Assembly (NCBI GenBank): GCA_038380435.1
Contig: JAWZYU010000005.1
Location: 34,432,001-34,496,000, forward strand
Length of the DNA stretch: 64,000 bases
Direction of reading: 5' to 3'
Origin: Ryuthela nishihirai
Lineage: Eukaryota; Arthropoda; Arachnida; Araneae; Heptathelidae
Shown: piece after piece, positions 22,857 through 32,911 of the stretch
Position numbering within the stretch: position 1 is the first letter of the stretch
Layout of the letters: every line of letters begins with the position of its first letter
Translations under genes and position numbers: made by a program
Notes under the pieces: generated by a model
What the model was told of the DNA's origin: nothing
The model's database searches: none
Seen by the model: the letters and a program-made list of their open reading frames with translations, nothing else

Positions 22857-23640
22857 GGGGGCCGGTACAGTGGACTTATTGACTTGTCCCCTGAGAAGCT
22901 GGGGGTTTCAGCCCCGGTTGAGGGGCCGTACTTGGGGGTCTGCCGGACTGGGTCTGGAGAACCCGGTCCAGTGGACTCATCGATGCGGTGTCAGTGATAT
23001 CGAGGGTCGGAAGACTGTTTATTGGGGGACTTCGGCCCCCAGTAAACAGTCTTCCAATAAAGATGACGAAGTTGAAGGCTCACGACCAGGAGGGCTAACC
23101 TGGTTGATGGGCTTATCAATGAAAAAGCCAAACTAAGAGTCCCACATGAGATCTTTAGGCAGAACATGGCTTTCGTAGTGGAGAGGCCTAGGTGCTCCTA
23201 AGTGGTGTGGGCCGGGGGTCCTCTAGCGTCCGCACAGCTGGCAACCTCCTGGAGATGCCTAGAACGGGAGGGTCTGTTGAAAGGACTTGGAGAACCCGAT
23301 TAGGCAGACCTATCCTGCATCTGCGAAGGGCTCGATTGCAGCCCCGAAGTGGGTAGCTTCTGCTTCGCTGGGGGCCTCCGGTCGGCACTGTGGAGGGGAC
23401 GGACGAAGTTGAGGGTCATGCTGAAAGGCTAGGCTGGCACCGATTACGCGTGGCTCCGACGGGGCCGCCTGGGAGTATCTGCTACAGAAGACTCGAAAAG
23501 ATAGGATTTCTTCAAAGTTTGGCTTCTAAATTCAAAAGATACCATCTGATATGATTTTGGCAAAGTATTTGGACAAAAATCAGTGAGTGATTTTGGCTTT
23601 TTCCTAGGCAAGTTTCTAAATTCAAAAATACCCACTCACT
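22857..23640 (+). mobile_element. GC-rich foreign block, possibly a non-LTR 5' region
   Basis: Much richer in G+C than anything around it and unrelated to the Tc1-like host element. It contains a very stable stem-loop at 23009-23055 and phrases such as gcatctgcgaagggctcgat. Its right part (23500-23640) carries a duplicated ttctaaattcaaaa motif and is AT-richer, so the true boundary is uncertain. No open frame with a recognisable domain. Structured GC-rich sequence of this kind fits the 5' UTR of a non-LTR element, but that is an inference. Confidence 0.35.
23009..23055 (+). other. 20-bp stem-loop with a cttcgg-type loop
   Basis: ggaagactgtttattggggg pairs with cccccagtaaacagtcttcc (one T opposite a G wobble) around acttcgg. 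Embedded in the GC-rich insert. A similar loop type occurs at 51174-51216. Confidence 0.85.
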
Positions 23641-24657
23641 GCACCTCAATGATTATTTCATCAGACAGACTTGTTCTAAAAGTAAGGTCTGTCTCTTCCA
23701 TAGATCTTCCCCAGCGGTAAGGCATGATCTAAGAAGGCAAGATCAATGAAAGTACCTTGGTTAGTGGATTGTGGCTTCGTGGCAACTCCCTCCTGGTGTA
23801 GTGCTGTCTCAGAATAGCGGAACACCGGGATTGCCACACATTATTACGTTGGTCGTAGCCCATCTGTTCATTTTCATAATACTCGCCAGTCTCTTTTGAT
23901 CCCTCTGATCCACAATCTGTTTTCGTGCACAGGATTGCCGATCACTGGTAGTTTTTGGCTTTTCACACCATTCTCGGTAAACCGTGGAAATGGCTGTGTG
24001 TAAAAACCGAGGAGGACAGCCGTTCAGGAGATGCTAAAACAGGCACACTTAGCACCAACTATCAAGTCACGTTCAGAATCGCTCAAGTCAAGATTTTGCC
24101 CAATCTGATACTCAAACCAACTCTAACTGATGATCAAGGAGCTGGTCTTCCTGATTTATACCGCACACCAAAGTCACGTGATGTATTATGTGTTTGAATG
24201 AACCATTTATGCGACGAGGGGTGGTGTCATATCAGTGTATCTTGCACCATGCTATTTTTGGTTGTTTCCAAAAGTTGAAATGGAACTTGCTGCGATGCCT
24301 TTTCCAAGGTTGCAAGACCTTTCAGAATGCGTTCATTCAGAGTTGCAAAGTAATCCTCAACAGGAGTACCACTAAGCGTTTCAGAATTGGCACAGACGTC
24401 TGCAACTTTGCATAGATGCTGAGGGCAGTACTTTGAAGGACAGGAAAAGTTTTGTTGAAGCAAGTGCAATGCGTTTTGTTCTGCAGATGCATGACAAGAA
24501 CATTTTGAACGACCGTCGTATTTCCATAGAAATTTTTAATCTAGAATGAGCGATGGCTGGGGATGACTTTTGAGAGTAGAATTGCTATTTATAGTTTTTT
24601 GTCCAGCAAAAAACTTAATCAAGAAACCTAATTGAAAGTTAATTCAACGAAACTTAA

Positions 24658-24785
24658 TAACAATAAAAAATAAATACCTCCTCAAGCAGCTGCTTGCCAC
24701 AGAGGTCTGGCAGGAGCCTGTCAGTTTAATATGCCATAGTAGAGGGATCTGTGAGGATCGCGGGTCCTCAGCAGATTTTTTGCCA
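24658..24785 (-). mobile_element. SINE B, 5'-truncated copy
   Basis: Tail and core (ctcctcaagcagctgcttgc) followed by part of the body (ggcaggagcctgtcagttta), ending near 24785 before the tRNA head. Confidence 0.8.
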
Positions 24786-24854
24786 ACTGCACGCGATGTT
24801 CCTAGGTGGTCACCCTCCCAGGTAACGAAACTTAGGTAAATGGAATATACAGTA

Positions 24855-26320
24855 TATTCATCATCATTATCCTTCTCCTCCTCAAGCAGCCATGGGCTAC
24901 TAAGGTCCAACCAGACCGTGAAATTTAGTTCTTCGAGCATATCTGTCCTGAGCTACATATGCTGCAAATGTTCACTGCACACCAATTCTAACTAGGTCGT
25001 GTTTGACATTGTCTGCCCACCGCATCCTAGGTTTGCTCCCTCTCTTTCTGAGGAATTTAAGAACATTGTTTTTTTTTTTTTCAAATTCAAATTTATTTTC
25101 AATAAGTACTATCTATAATTATTTTACATAAAAAAATCCCACTATGCCGAAGCTTATCAGCGGGAATGTACATATATGGTTTTACAAATATGATCTAGAT
25201 TACAATTCATTAGATTCTTAACTCTATTCGCTAATCTATAATTTTACGGGCAACATGGCCAAACTAAATGAGTAGCTCTCCACAATATGATGTTTAAAGG
25301 AGGTTGCAGCCTCCTTTGCCTAACCTCCTGATTACAAACAAAGTTAAACCATCTAACTCCCAAGATACTGCATTGGCATCTAGAATTAAAAGCATCGAGT
25401 TTCCTGTTATCTTGTTTACAAAGCGTCCAAGTTTCCCTACCACAACTCACTCTAGAAAGAACCAAACTATTATAAAGTCTAATTTTAGTCTTTAGATGTA
25501 TATGCCTATTTCTCAACACTCTCCATAGATTCTTAAAAGTCCCAGCAGCAATCCCTATTCGTCTGTTAATCTCATGCCGCACATCACCATTAACTGTTAC
25601 ACAGCTCCCAAAGTAATTAAATTGTGATACCTGCTCAAGATTGCAACCATTCAGATTAACTGAATCACAGCCTGCCTGACCAATTTTCATCACTTCAGTT
25701 TGCTCTCTGTTTATTACAAAACCTACTCTACTACCAGTCTCATGAACATCTCGAAAGAAAGAGTTCATCTTATCAGTATCATTTGCCGAAAAGGCTAAAT
25801 CATCAGCATAATCTAAATCAGACATTTTCAGACCTCCAGACCATTTAAAGTCAAAATCTTTTCTTTGCAGTGAATTTCGCATAACATAATCAATAACTAA
25901 ACTAAAGAGAAAAGGAGACAAAATGCACCCTTGTTCTTTTGTCGAACTCCAGAAGCAATGCTAACCAATTGCTACAAGTCTTACCAAATCTCCCACACGA
26001 TTCAGTGTTATTATAGAAAGCTTTCATTAGGTTAACTAATTGTCTGGTATGACACACGATCTCAAGATCATCCACAAATTATGGCGATTGCAACAACAGA
26101 GTCAAAAGCCTTTTGAAATCAACAAAGCTAGTAACCAAAGGTTTCTGAAACTCTATACATTTCTCCCTGGAACAGAAAGTAGGCTGATACCCCTATAGGT
26201 ATGACAAGAACAGCGATCGCCTCTTTTAAAATAGGGATGATAATAATAGCTCTGATGAAATCCTTAGGAACAATTCAATTTTAGAAAAATAAATAGCGAA
26301 CTATTTTGTTCAGATTTCTC
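24855..26320 (-). pseudogene. LINE reverse transcriptase relic with a nested insert
   Basis: The longest LINE copy, minus strand. Right to left: RT fingers/palm traces near 26290-26160 (the YRGISLLSVPGEMY motif), broken frames to 25925, then a 225-codon open stretch (25244-25921) with the catalytic YADD box (complement at 25799-25810; DYADDLAF), NYFGSCVTVNGDVRHEINRR, IHLKTKIRLYNSLVLSRVS and LGVRWFNFV. The 3' part continues at 25065-24855 and ends with gcagccatgggctac and a catcat-type tail, like the copies at 9975 and 16828. It is interrupted at 25066-25212 by another retroelement end. Endonuclease absent. The YADD box survives, but stops and frameshifts elsewhere make it non-functional. Confidence 0.83.
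25066..25212 (-). mobile_element. Poly(A) retroelement 3' end inside the LINE
   Basis: Read on the minus strand it ends in an AATAAA signal and a poly(A) run (T-run at 25068-25081 on the plus strand), with gaaaataaatttgaatttg before it. Sequence on both sides aligns with the uninterrupted LINE copies (ctgaggcctttaggca... and ...cgccaatctataat). The type of tail resembles jockey/I-like elements; no coding part is included. Confidence 0.7.
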
Positions 26321-26363
26321 ATACAAGGAGGGCGGGGTGGAGAGAGAAGGGCGGGCTGAGAAG

Positions 26364-26732
26364 GGCGGGGTGGTTCACCCGGTAGTGTGTTAGATTCGTA
26401 ATCTGATATTCACAGGTTCGACTTTCCTGTGGCAGCGTTGAAATTTATCTCCAGTAACATTAACTCTGCCCTCGTTAAGAAAGGGAATACCAATGGGCTA
26501 GAAATGTACGCCATCCGTTGGTTGGGACGTTAATCCGGGGTCCCATGTGCAGGAGAGCCATATTCTGTGCACGTTAAAGAACATGTTATAAGGCCTTGAT
26601 GGGAAGCTATCATCTGTCTCCTGACAGATGACCACGTGAGTTCCCTTCCTCCAAACTTCTCTGAGCCCTTGGGGTCCTTGTGACCTGGCCATTTTGCCCA
26701 TTATGTGCCGCTTAGAGATGAAACAACCCACT
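26364..26732 (+). mobile_element. SINE A, diverged full-length copy
   Basis: Plus orientation: ggcggggtggttcacccggt head with attcgtaatctgat at the anticodon region, body with gggacgttaatccggggtc and end with gccgcttagagatgaaacaa. A short duplication of gagaagggcggg precedes it. Older than copies 1-3 by divergence. Confidence 0.8.
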
Positions 26733-26739
26733 CCCAACT

Positions 26740-27415
26740 GAGACAGAGTTTTCTGGTCATTGCATTAGAGTTAATACAAAAACAGTAAGGCTACTCGAAC
26801 AGAATTTAGGCGCTTTATCCACTAACCCTGTAACTTAACCTTTTGATATATTTCTCATCACATTATATTTTACCTTAAAATTTATTTTCATAGTAAGTGG
26901 TTTTCTTTTACGGAATGCACAGTTCATTTCAGTCAATTTAAACGTTTCTTTGTTAAGATACCTCCTCAGAATAATAGCTTTTAAAAATTTAGTTAAATTG
27001 TCGATGGGAAATAATCAGTACTTTAAGAACAGCAAGACTATTTTCCACTGAGTTGCATTTTGTTAACACTGAATCAAAGAAAAGGAAAGATGCATTCGAC
27101 AAATATTCTTTCTGATCCAGATGTATCTAAAAGTCTTTAACCTAATGGAATTCTGGTAAAGAAAGAAAATCTTGACTTGTCATTCATCTGAAACTTATTA
27201 GGTTGACCTATGACGGGTTGAAACCTTTCCCTTACTATTTATACATACTATTTGAGAAGTAAGCCCATATTGCAAAAGTATTTAGCAGAAGAAAATAAAT
27301 TTTTGCTTCCATCAGAGCTTTTCGTTGTAAATTATTCAGCGTACACAAATAAAATCCCAGAATGACTCTAAAAGTTCCGCCACGGGCGAATGACCAGTGA
27401 GAAATCTCTTCCACT
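26740..27415. other. AT-rich stretch, nothing recognised
   Basis: No repeat or coding similarity seen between the SINE A copy and the CpG-rich block. Confidence 0.45.
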
Positions 27416-27419
27416 TCTC

Positions 27420-28150
27420 CCACCATCAGCAATCCAAGATGGCGGTCGCGAGAGTTCACGGTCCATTACCTGTGCTTGCGCGGTCTCGGGCTGGTGGCGA
27501 GAGAGCAGGGAGAAGCAGGGCGTCCATTACCGACGCGACTGCCCAGTCTGTGGCCGCCATTACCAACTTTCACTTTGTTACGCTGTAGTTTTAAGTTGTG
27601 GGGAGTGCGAGCTACAAAGTTTCTCCCCACCCGCCGTAATGGACTTGCACAAATCCTTCCATCGACGATGTTGCGCCTGGATGGTGAGCTTTACCGCAGA
27701 ACGTCTAAGCCAGGCGGCGGAGCTCGCATCACATAAAGCAGGCGCTATGACCGAGTCCGGGCGCACGTTATCAGACGCGGACAGGCCGCCAATCTAGACG
27801 GGCAGTCTCGCGCCTCCCGCGACTAAAGTACGGAGGTTAACGCCGCTTCTCCAGGCGGTTCCAAGAACAGCCACCAGGTAATTTGGACCGGCTCCTAATT
27901 ACCCCGGGGAGAGTGTTCGCCCATCCCGGCCGTGATGCTGCAGACTGGGAAAGGCCTTGTATCGCCTGGTAGAGAGGATGGAAAGGATCGTCTAACTCGA
28001 CCTGAAATATGGCCAGCCAATGGAAAGAGGAGAGCTTTCAGTTTGTGTAAAACGGAGCCTTTTCAATCTTCTCCACAGCAGTTTGTGGCAGTGTTCGAGG
28101 GGGTCTGGCGAGTGCGTGGCCTAGCTTTAAGCAGGAAGGATGATTAAATA
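27420..28150. promoter_or_regulatory. CpG-rich block with YY1-type motifs; possible promoter
   Basis: A block of raised G+C and frequent CG dinucleotides inside AT-rich DNA. It holds caagatggcggt at 27435-27446 and the opposite-strand form ggccgccatt at 27552-27561, both close to the YY1 consensus that marks many animal promoters. Good splice-donor-like sites occur at 27684 (atg|gtgagc) and 27888 (cag|gtaatt) on the plus strand. Open frames across 27390-27797 are just what GC-rich DNA gives and match nothing I know. It could be a promoter with a first non-coding exon, or simply a GC-rich repeat. Confidence 0.35.
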
Positions 28151-28820
28151 AAATATGGAAAATGGAGATGCTCCTGCAGGAGAACATTGGTTCACTTTGC
28201 TGGAAGTAAAAAGAGAAAAAAAGCACTCCCTTTAGCTATTCAGCGAAGTGCTTTCAAGAATTCTTTTCCAAAGTAGTTTCGCTTGTAAAAACCCAAAGGG
28301 AACTTTTTCACGTTTCCGTTGCGCTATATCTGAATGGAAAAATCAGAGGAAAAAGGATTTGTCGTTTATAAAATCGCATGATTCTTTTGAAATTCTGTAA
28401 ATAAGCATATGTAAGTAGTCTGAGAATACCAGTGGGGTTGTTGATGAAATTAGGCAAAGTATAGTTATAGAAGGAGAATTAGAGGGCAAAAGGCAACTTA
28501 CAAGCTACTTCAATTAACGCTATTTGATATAGTGCTGTTTTTTTAAGTGATTTATTTCATTTTCTTATCAGTTTACCATTGTCAGACTAGTTGATAAGAT
28601 AAAAAAATGCACCATACTACTACAAATATATTTTTATGAAGATAATACAAGATGCAATTGAAAATTCGAGTGATAACAATCCTGATTTCGAAAGATCGTG
28701 CTGTGTAAAGCGTGGAGTATTAAATGTTTTATCATCTTACACTGAATTGCGAAAGAGAAACAGAAAAGGATAACGCAATCTATTTTAGATAATTTTCCGG
28801 ACTTCCGATCAGTAATTTGT
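28150..28820. other. AT-rich stretch, nothing recognised
   Basis: No recognisable feature. If the CpG-rich block to the left is a promoter, this would be first-intron or upstream sequence. Confidence 0.4.
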
Positions 28821-28826
28821 CACATA

Positions 28827-29455
28827 CTCTAATATTTAAAGAGTTATGATAGCTATAATATTTAACAACAGATGTTATCACACCACACTCTCAAAACATT
28901 TTCCCCCCAAATGATTAAAGCTTCAAATATTCTAACACAAAATTCAAATATCGCATTTACAGTCGCTCAAAAAAGTATCCGAACATTATGGTTGATTACA
29001 GAATTCAGAAAAAATATCTGGCAACGATATTTTTTAGAAATTAGTGATCTGTCAACCTTCTTGTCACGTGACACGAAGGTTGCCAGATCACTAATTTCTA
29101 AAAAAAATCGTTGCCAGATATTTTTTCTGAATTCTGTAATCAACCATAGTGTTCGGATACTTTTTTGAGCGACTGTACATTGCGAACAACTTGTTATAAC
29201 AGTCGTGATTTAACTTTTTGAAGTAAATTTTCAAAACTAGCAAAAGTTTCACTTAAATATTTCGCTTCCACAATTCTTTAAATATTAGAATAATATTATA
29301 GAAAAATAGAGATTTAGAGAACTCTGACCAAGATTTTCAATTTATGTCTAGTGACTTTTTCTGTAAAAAGCTTATTTTCAAAGTTATGTAAATTTGAATG
29401 TGGCTTATTTGTTCACTTAACATGAAAGTGTTCGGACACTTTTTGGAATATAGTG
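28827..29455. mobile_element. Second copy of the 577-bp MITE, truncated, with nested MITE
   Basis: Matches 21240-21651 (aacaacagatgttatcacac, atttaaagagttatg, gaaaataagctttttac, ttgaatgtggct) and ends ggaatatagtg at 29455. The left arm is missing beyond 28827. A 216-bp palindromic MITE sits inside at 28960-29175. Confidence 0.85.
28960..29175. mobile_element. 216-bp palindromic MITE, nested copy
   Basis: CAGTCGCTCAAAAAAGTATC at the left and its complement at the right, with TA duplications at 28958-28959 and 29176-29177. Almost the whole element is one inverted repeat that meets at a central cacgtg (about 29065-29070). Ends resemble Tc1/mariner TIRs. No coding capacity. Confidence 0.92.
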
Positions 29456-29689
29456 TATGTGTATAATAAAGATGGGTTCAGGACCAGGCTGAGCTCAGAA
29501 AACTAAGTCCGAGGTGTTCCAGGTGACTGAGGTCTTCAGGTACATTCTTCAGTCATAAATTAAGTTTCTAATTTTGCTCGTTAAAATTAATAATTACTGT
29601 TCAGCTTTCGATATTTTTTTCGGGTATTCTCTCTTTCATTAAAAAATCGTTCTTAATTTTTATAATGACTGCAATAAAGAATTTTCCAT

Positions 29690-30460
29690 TGTCAAGAAAT
29701 TTTTTTATAGTTTAGCCATATTTTTAAAAAAATGCGCCAATGTTTCCATTTTCTTGTCTGTTCCTCTGTGTGTAAATATTCACTTTTTTTTTACAGAGAT
29801 AAATCAAAAATCCATTTTGAGTTGAATAGTGATAATATATTCACATTTTTCGAACCTATCAGAAGCTATAATGACGCTCTCTAACGGCGGAAAAATTCGG
29901 AAAATAAAGAAACTTGAAACAAATATTGAAACGATCTATTTATGCTAGAAATTCGAAAATTGGTCAGTCCTATTTCTTCGGCAGGAGGATTAAAATGAAA
30001 CTTTTTTGCTTTAATAATGATAATGAAATATTCATTTTGTGTTGCACAGGTAGTAATAGAATTTTACCATTTGCATTTTACCTATTATCTATTGTTAGAA
30101 TACCTATTGTTATATAGTGTTAAAGGGGGAAGATAAAAAAAATTCACTAGCGCCCTCTAACGTAGAATATGTTGGAAAATGCCAAAATTATAAACGAATA
30201 TTGCAGTCAATCAATTTATGACAGAAATTTGAACTTTTGGTCTTAGAAATAATAGTCAAGAGGTTTTACATTGGCATCAAGGATTTATACGATACTTCTG
30301 TGTGGTGATGGAAGCGGAATTTGTTTGAAGAGATAAACGAGAAATAATTTTTATGTTTTATAGGTACTAATAAAATATTACTATTTGCATTTTCACAATC
30401 ATTCTCTAGTTCGAATTTCCACCGTTAGAAGGTGCTAAAGACGGAGAACAAAAGTAATTC
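29690..30460. repeat. Diverged tandem duplication, ~280-bp unit
   Basis: The order ctctaacg...gaaattcgaa/gaaatttgaa...ggtagtaata/ggtactaata...accatttgcatttt/actatttgcatttt occurs twice, starting near 29878 and 30147. Open frames inside are short and AT-driven. Confidence 0.5.
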
Positions 30461-30589
30461 TCATTGAAAGCTGGCGTCTCATATATGCCAGAGACGATAT
30501 TTTATTCTAATAGTTAATTAAAAAAAATTGTGATTTTAAATTAAGTGAAGGAAGTGAAGAGGATGTTCAGGAATTCCCTTTCATTCAGT

Positions 30590-30745
30590 TCCATATCTAG
30601 AAAAAAAAATAAATAAATGGGTGGGGGCAAGGGACTGAAATTTGATTGAAGTATAACATTTTCCCTCCCGTTCAAAAAAATTTATTGAAAAATGCATGAA
30701 ATATGCACAAGTTTAATAATGTTTTATCTCCCCGCCCTACTTATA
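30590..30745. repeat. Diverged dispersed repeat, copy 2
   Basis: Counterpart of 2573-2775 (see shared blocks there). Lies about 115 bp left of the Maverick-like element. Confidence 0.5.
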
Positions 30746-30855
30746 TCCACATAAAAAAGTTCCTGCAATGGTACAATATTTAATAGTATCAGAATTTACT
30801 CTTTCCGCTGATTTCACAAGATGAACTCGTTTCGATTGGATTTAGGATCCAGATG

Positions 30856-30861
30856 AGCAAT
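30856..30861. repeat. 6-bp target-site duplication, left
   Basis: AGCAAT immediately outside the left inverted repeat; identical hexamer at 37640-37645. Confidence 0.88.
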
Positions 30862-32911
30862 AGTAGTGAGTTCCCAAACTGGGGCACTTCTATCCCCGTG
30901 TTTTCCCCCTATGACGTCACCGACCACGACCACTTCCAACCACGCCCCCTTATTCATATTCATAATTAATAATTCATAATTAATTTATAAAAAAACCCTT
31001 CCTACCCCCCTTTTTTAAACCCCTGGCGCCATCTAGTGACTATGAGGAGTACTATTTTCGGAAAAACCCCTCTTTTAGCTCTAATTTCCCGATTTTTGAC
31101 ACCCCTTTATTAAAAATTTCTCCCACTTATTAAAACCCCCTTCCTACCCTCTTTTTAACCCCTGGCGCCATCTGGTGAATATGAGGAGTACTATTTTCGG
31201 AACCCTCCCCCCCTATTTTTAACTCTAACTTCCCAATTTTTCAGTCAACCCGTAATTAAAGACCCCTGGTTGACCCACCTATGTTTTAAGCCCTCCTTCC
31301 CGAATAGTTCCGATTTTTCTTTATTTCAGACCCCCTGGTTGACCCACGTATATTTTAAGCCCTCCCTCTCGAATAGTTCCAATTTTTCTTTATTTCAGAC
31401 CCCCTGGTTGACCCCCTATATTTTAAGCCCCCATTAATCTCCGAATAAATCCCTTACCAACTAAACTTCGGGTGGAAACGATCGGCTGATGCAAGCCTCA
31501 GAATATTTGCTTGCGTGGCAACCTCACGCAGAAAGGGATGATGCAAGTCTCTAAATAATTGCAAAACTTTCGATAGCAGTCATTCACAGAAAATCAACTC
31601 CCAAAGTTGTATTACCCATTTTTATTCCTTATTAATTAAACACTCATTAAAACCCCCTCCCCTTTATTAAACCCCCTTATCAAAAGTTCACTCTATTAAA
31701 ACTTCACTGATCGCAAACTCCCATTCATTTTACAAGTCCACTAAACTTAGAAAATCAACTCTCAAAGTCGTATTACCCATTTTTTTTCCATATTAATTAA
31801 ACACTCATTAAACCCTCCCCTCCACTTTATTAAACCCCCTTATCAAAAGTTCATTCTATTAAAACTTCACCAAACTCCTTTGGTTGGGTAAAAATGTAAT
31901 AAAAGGAGAAAAATCTGATTTAAAAATAAATTATTCGTAATTATGAAATGATATTGAGGTGTAATATGGTCTGCAGGGGTGACATATAAGACCCGCTATA
32001 GAACACGCAACAGACGTTCGGTACCTCACCCCGGACCACGTTTTATTGACGGATCACTCTCAGCACTGAAAAAATTTTCGAAGTCTCTAATCTTTCACCT
32101 TCCTTCAAATCATACGACGGGGTCGCTTATCGATGGGTGCAATCGGACTTTCATCAACTCGCGTGATGTGCATTTCGCAACAAGCAGGTTATGTAACGAT
32201 AGAACTGCTGCTATCTGTTTTATATTAATAATATAAATATTTTTATATTATTAATATAAATTAACAGCAATATTTGCATCTGCTACTGATGAACGATTTC
32301 CTTCATTAAAAATAGAAACTTGGTAAATAATTCCACTGCATTCATTAAGAACAGAAACTGATTTCGTGCTCAAACATAGTCTTCCAGAACTGACGAGAAG
32401 AAACACGTGACATTGTTCAAAAGATTCGTATGGCTGAAAACTGTAAAAGGTACGAGAACTAAGGTCAAGGTATGCAAATTCATTCAAAGTGACAAGCAGG
32501 GTGTGATTCTGCATAGTTCAATGAGTCCTTTCATAGCCATTAGGAAGACGAGAAGTAGGAGACTGAGAAAATAACATATTGGTGGAATATGGGATGTTCG
32601 TTTCCAAAGAGAATGAATGTTTTCATTTTACATCTTCAGTGCCCTCAAAAAGTTACATATCTACGGTCTATTATTATTTTGTACCAAGGAAAACTAATTG
32701 ATCAGCCAAGAAAAATCAAGAGTTGACGTCTATATTAATGTTTCGCTGAATTATTTATTGGAATGAATGCAAGAAATACAAAACATGAATATTGATGAAA
32801 CAGTGCAAAAACAAAATTTTTCTAAGAGTTACATTTAGTACACACAATTCTTGTTAGTTTTTTTCCCTGCTTTACACATAGGACATATGGCCGTCTTGTG
32901 TTTACTTCGAC
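30862..32911 (+). repeat. Left ~2-kb terminal inverted repeat
   Basis: Complementary to 35567-37639 with small indels. Internally it has CRE-like tgacgtcac near 30914-30922, an attaat-rich block (30960-30990), and repeated modules of the form ccccctggttgacccac...tattttaagccc (three times, 31260-31440). It also has paired blocks with ccattttt-attccttattaattaaacac (31610-31640, 31780-31805), and a 30-bp palindrome of tattaatata at 32223-32262. Confidence 0.88.

Larger units (their letters stand above)
21966..24237 (-). mobile_element. Tc1-like element inserted in mariner, with a GC-rich insert
   Basis: Left end CACTGATATGCCAGTTTATT at 21966, right end ATATCAGTG at 24237, flanked by TA (21964-21965 and 24238-24239). 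Transposase is encoded on the minus strand. N-terminal traces lie at about 23950-23700 (CARKQIVDQRDQKRLASIMK). C-terminal catalytic sequence lies at 22800-22430: AHLQWAQEHQYWTIEDWKNV, AWSDESQFCLHHTDGRIRIW with the first acidic residue, and GGGGVMVW. About 40-70 bp within this part are duplicated (the LQWAQE..YWTIE segment appears twice, 22605-22700). Roughly 22857-23640 is foreign. Inactive. Confidence 0.84.
20655..24475 (+). pseudogene. Mariner transposase pseudogene split by two transposons
   Basis: Three exon-like blocks form one mariner transposase. Block 1 is 20655-21074 (a VEESPHIIFQKISLA-like segment, WVFHKLTEQQKGLM, then IVTGDET with the first catalytic Asp). Block 2 is 21652-21965 (YVWVAEDEMHPHILQQNF, then LLHDNTNAH with the second Asp). 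Block 3 is 24238-24475 (LAPCYFWLFPK and a C-terminal stretch near WHRRLQLCID). A 577-bp MITE separates blocks 1 and 2, and a Tc1-like element separates blocks 2 and 3. In both cases dropping the insert and one TA copy brings the reading frame together, so these are true insertions. The third catalytic position reads Tyr where mariners have Asp. Other frameshifts are present; dead. Its own TIRs were not found. Confidence 0.82.

Noticed and set aside
27390..27797. 135-codon ORF in the CpG-rich block
   Set aside because: Several frames are open at once there, as expected for GC-rich DNA; no domain or conserved motif.
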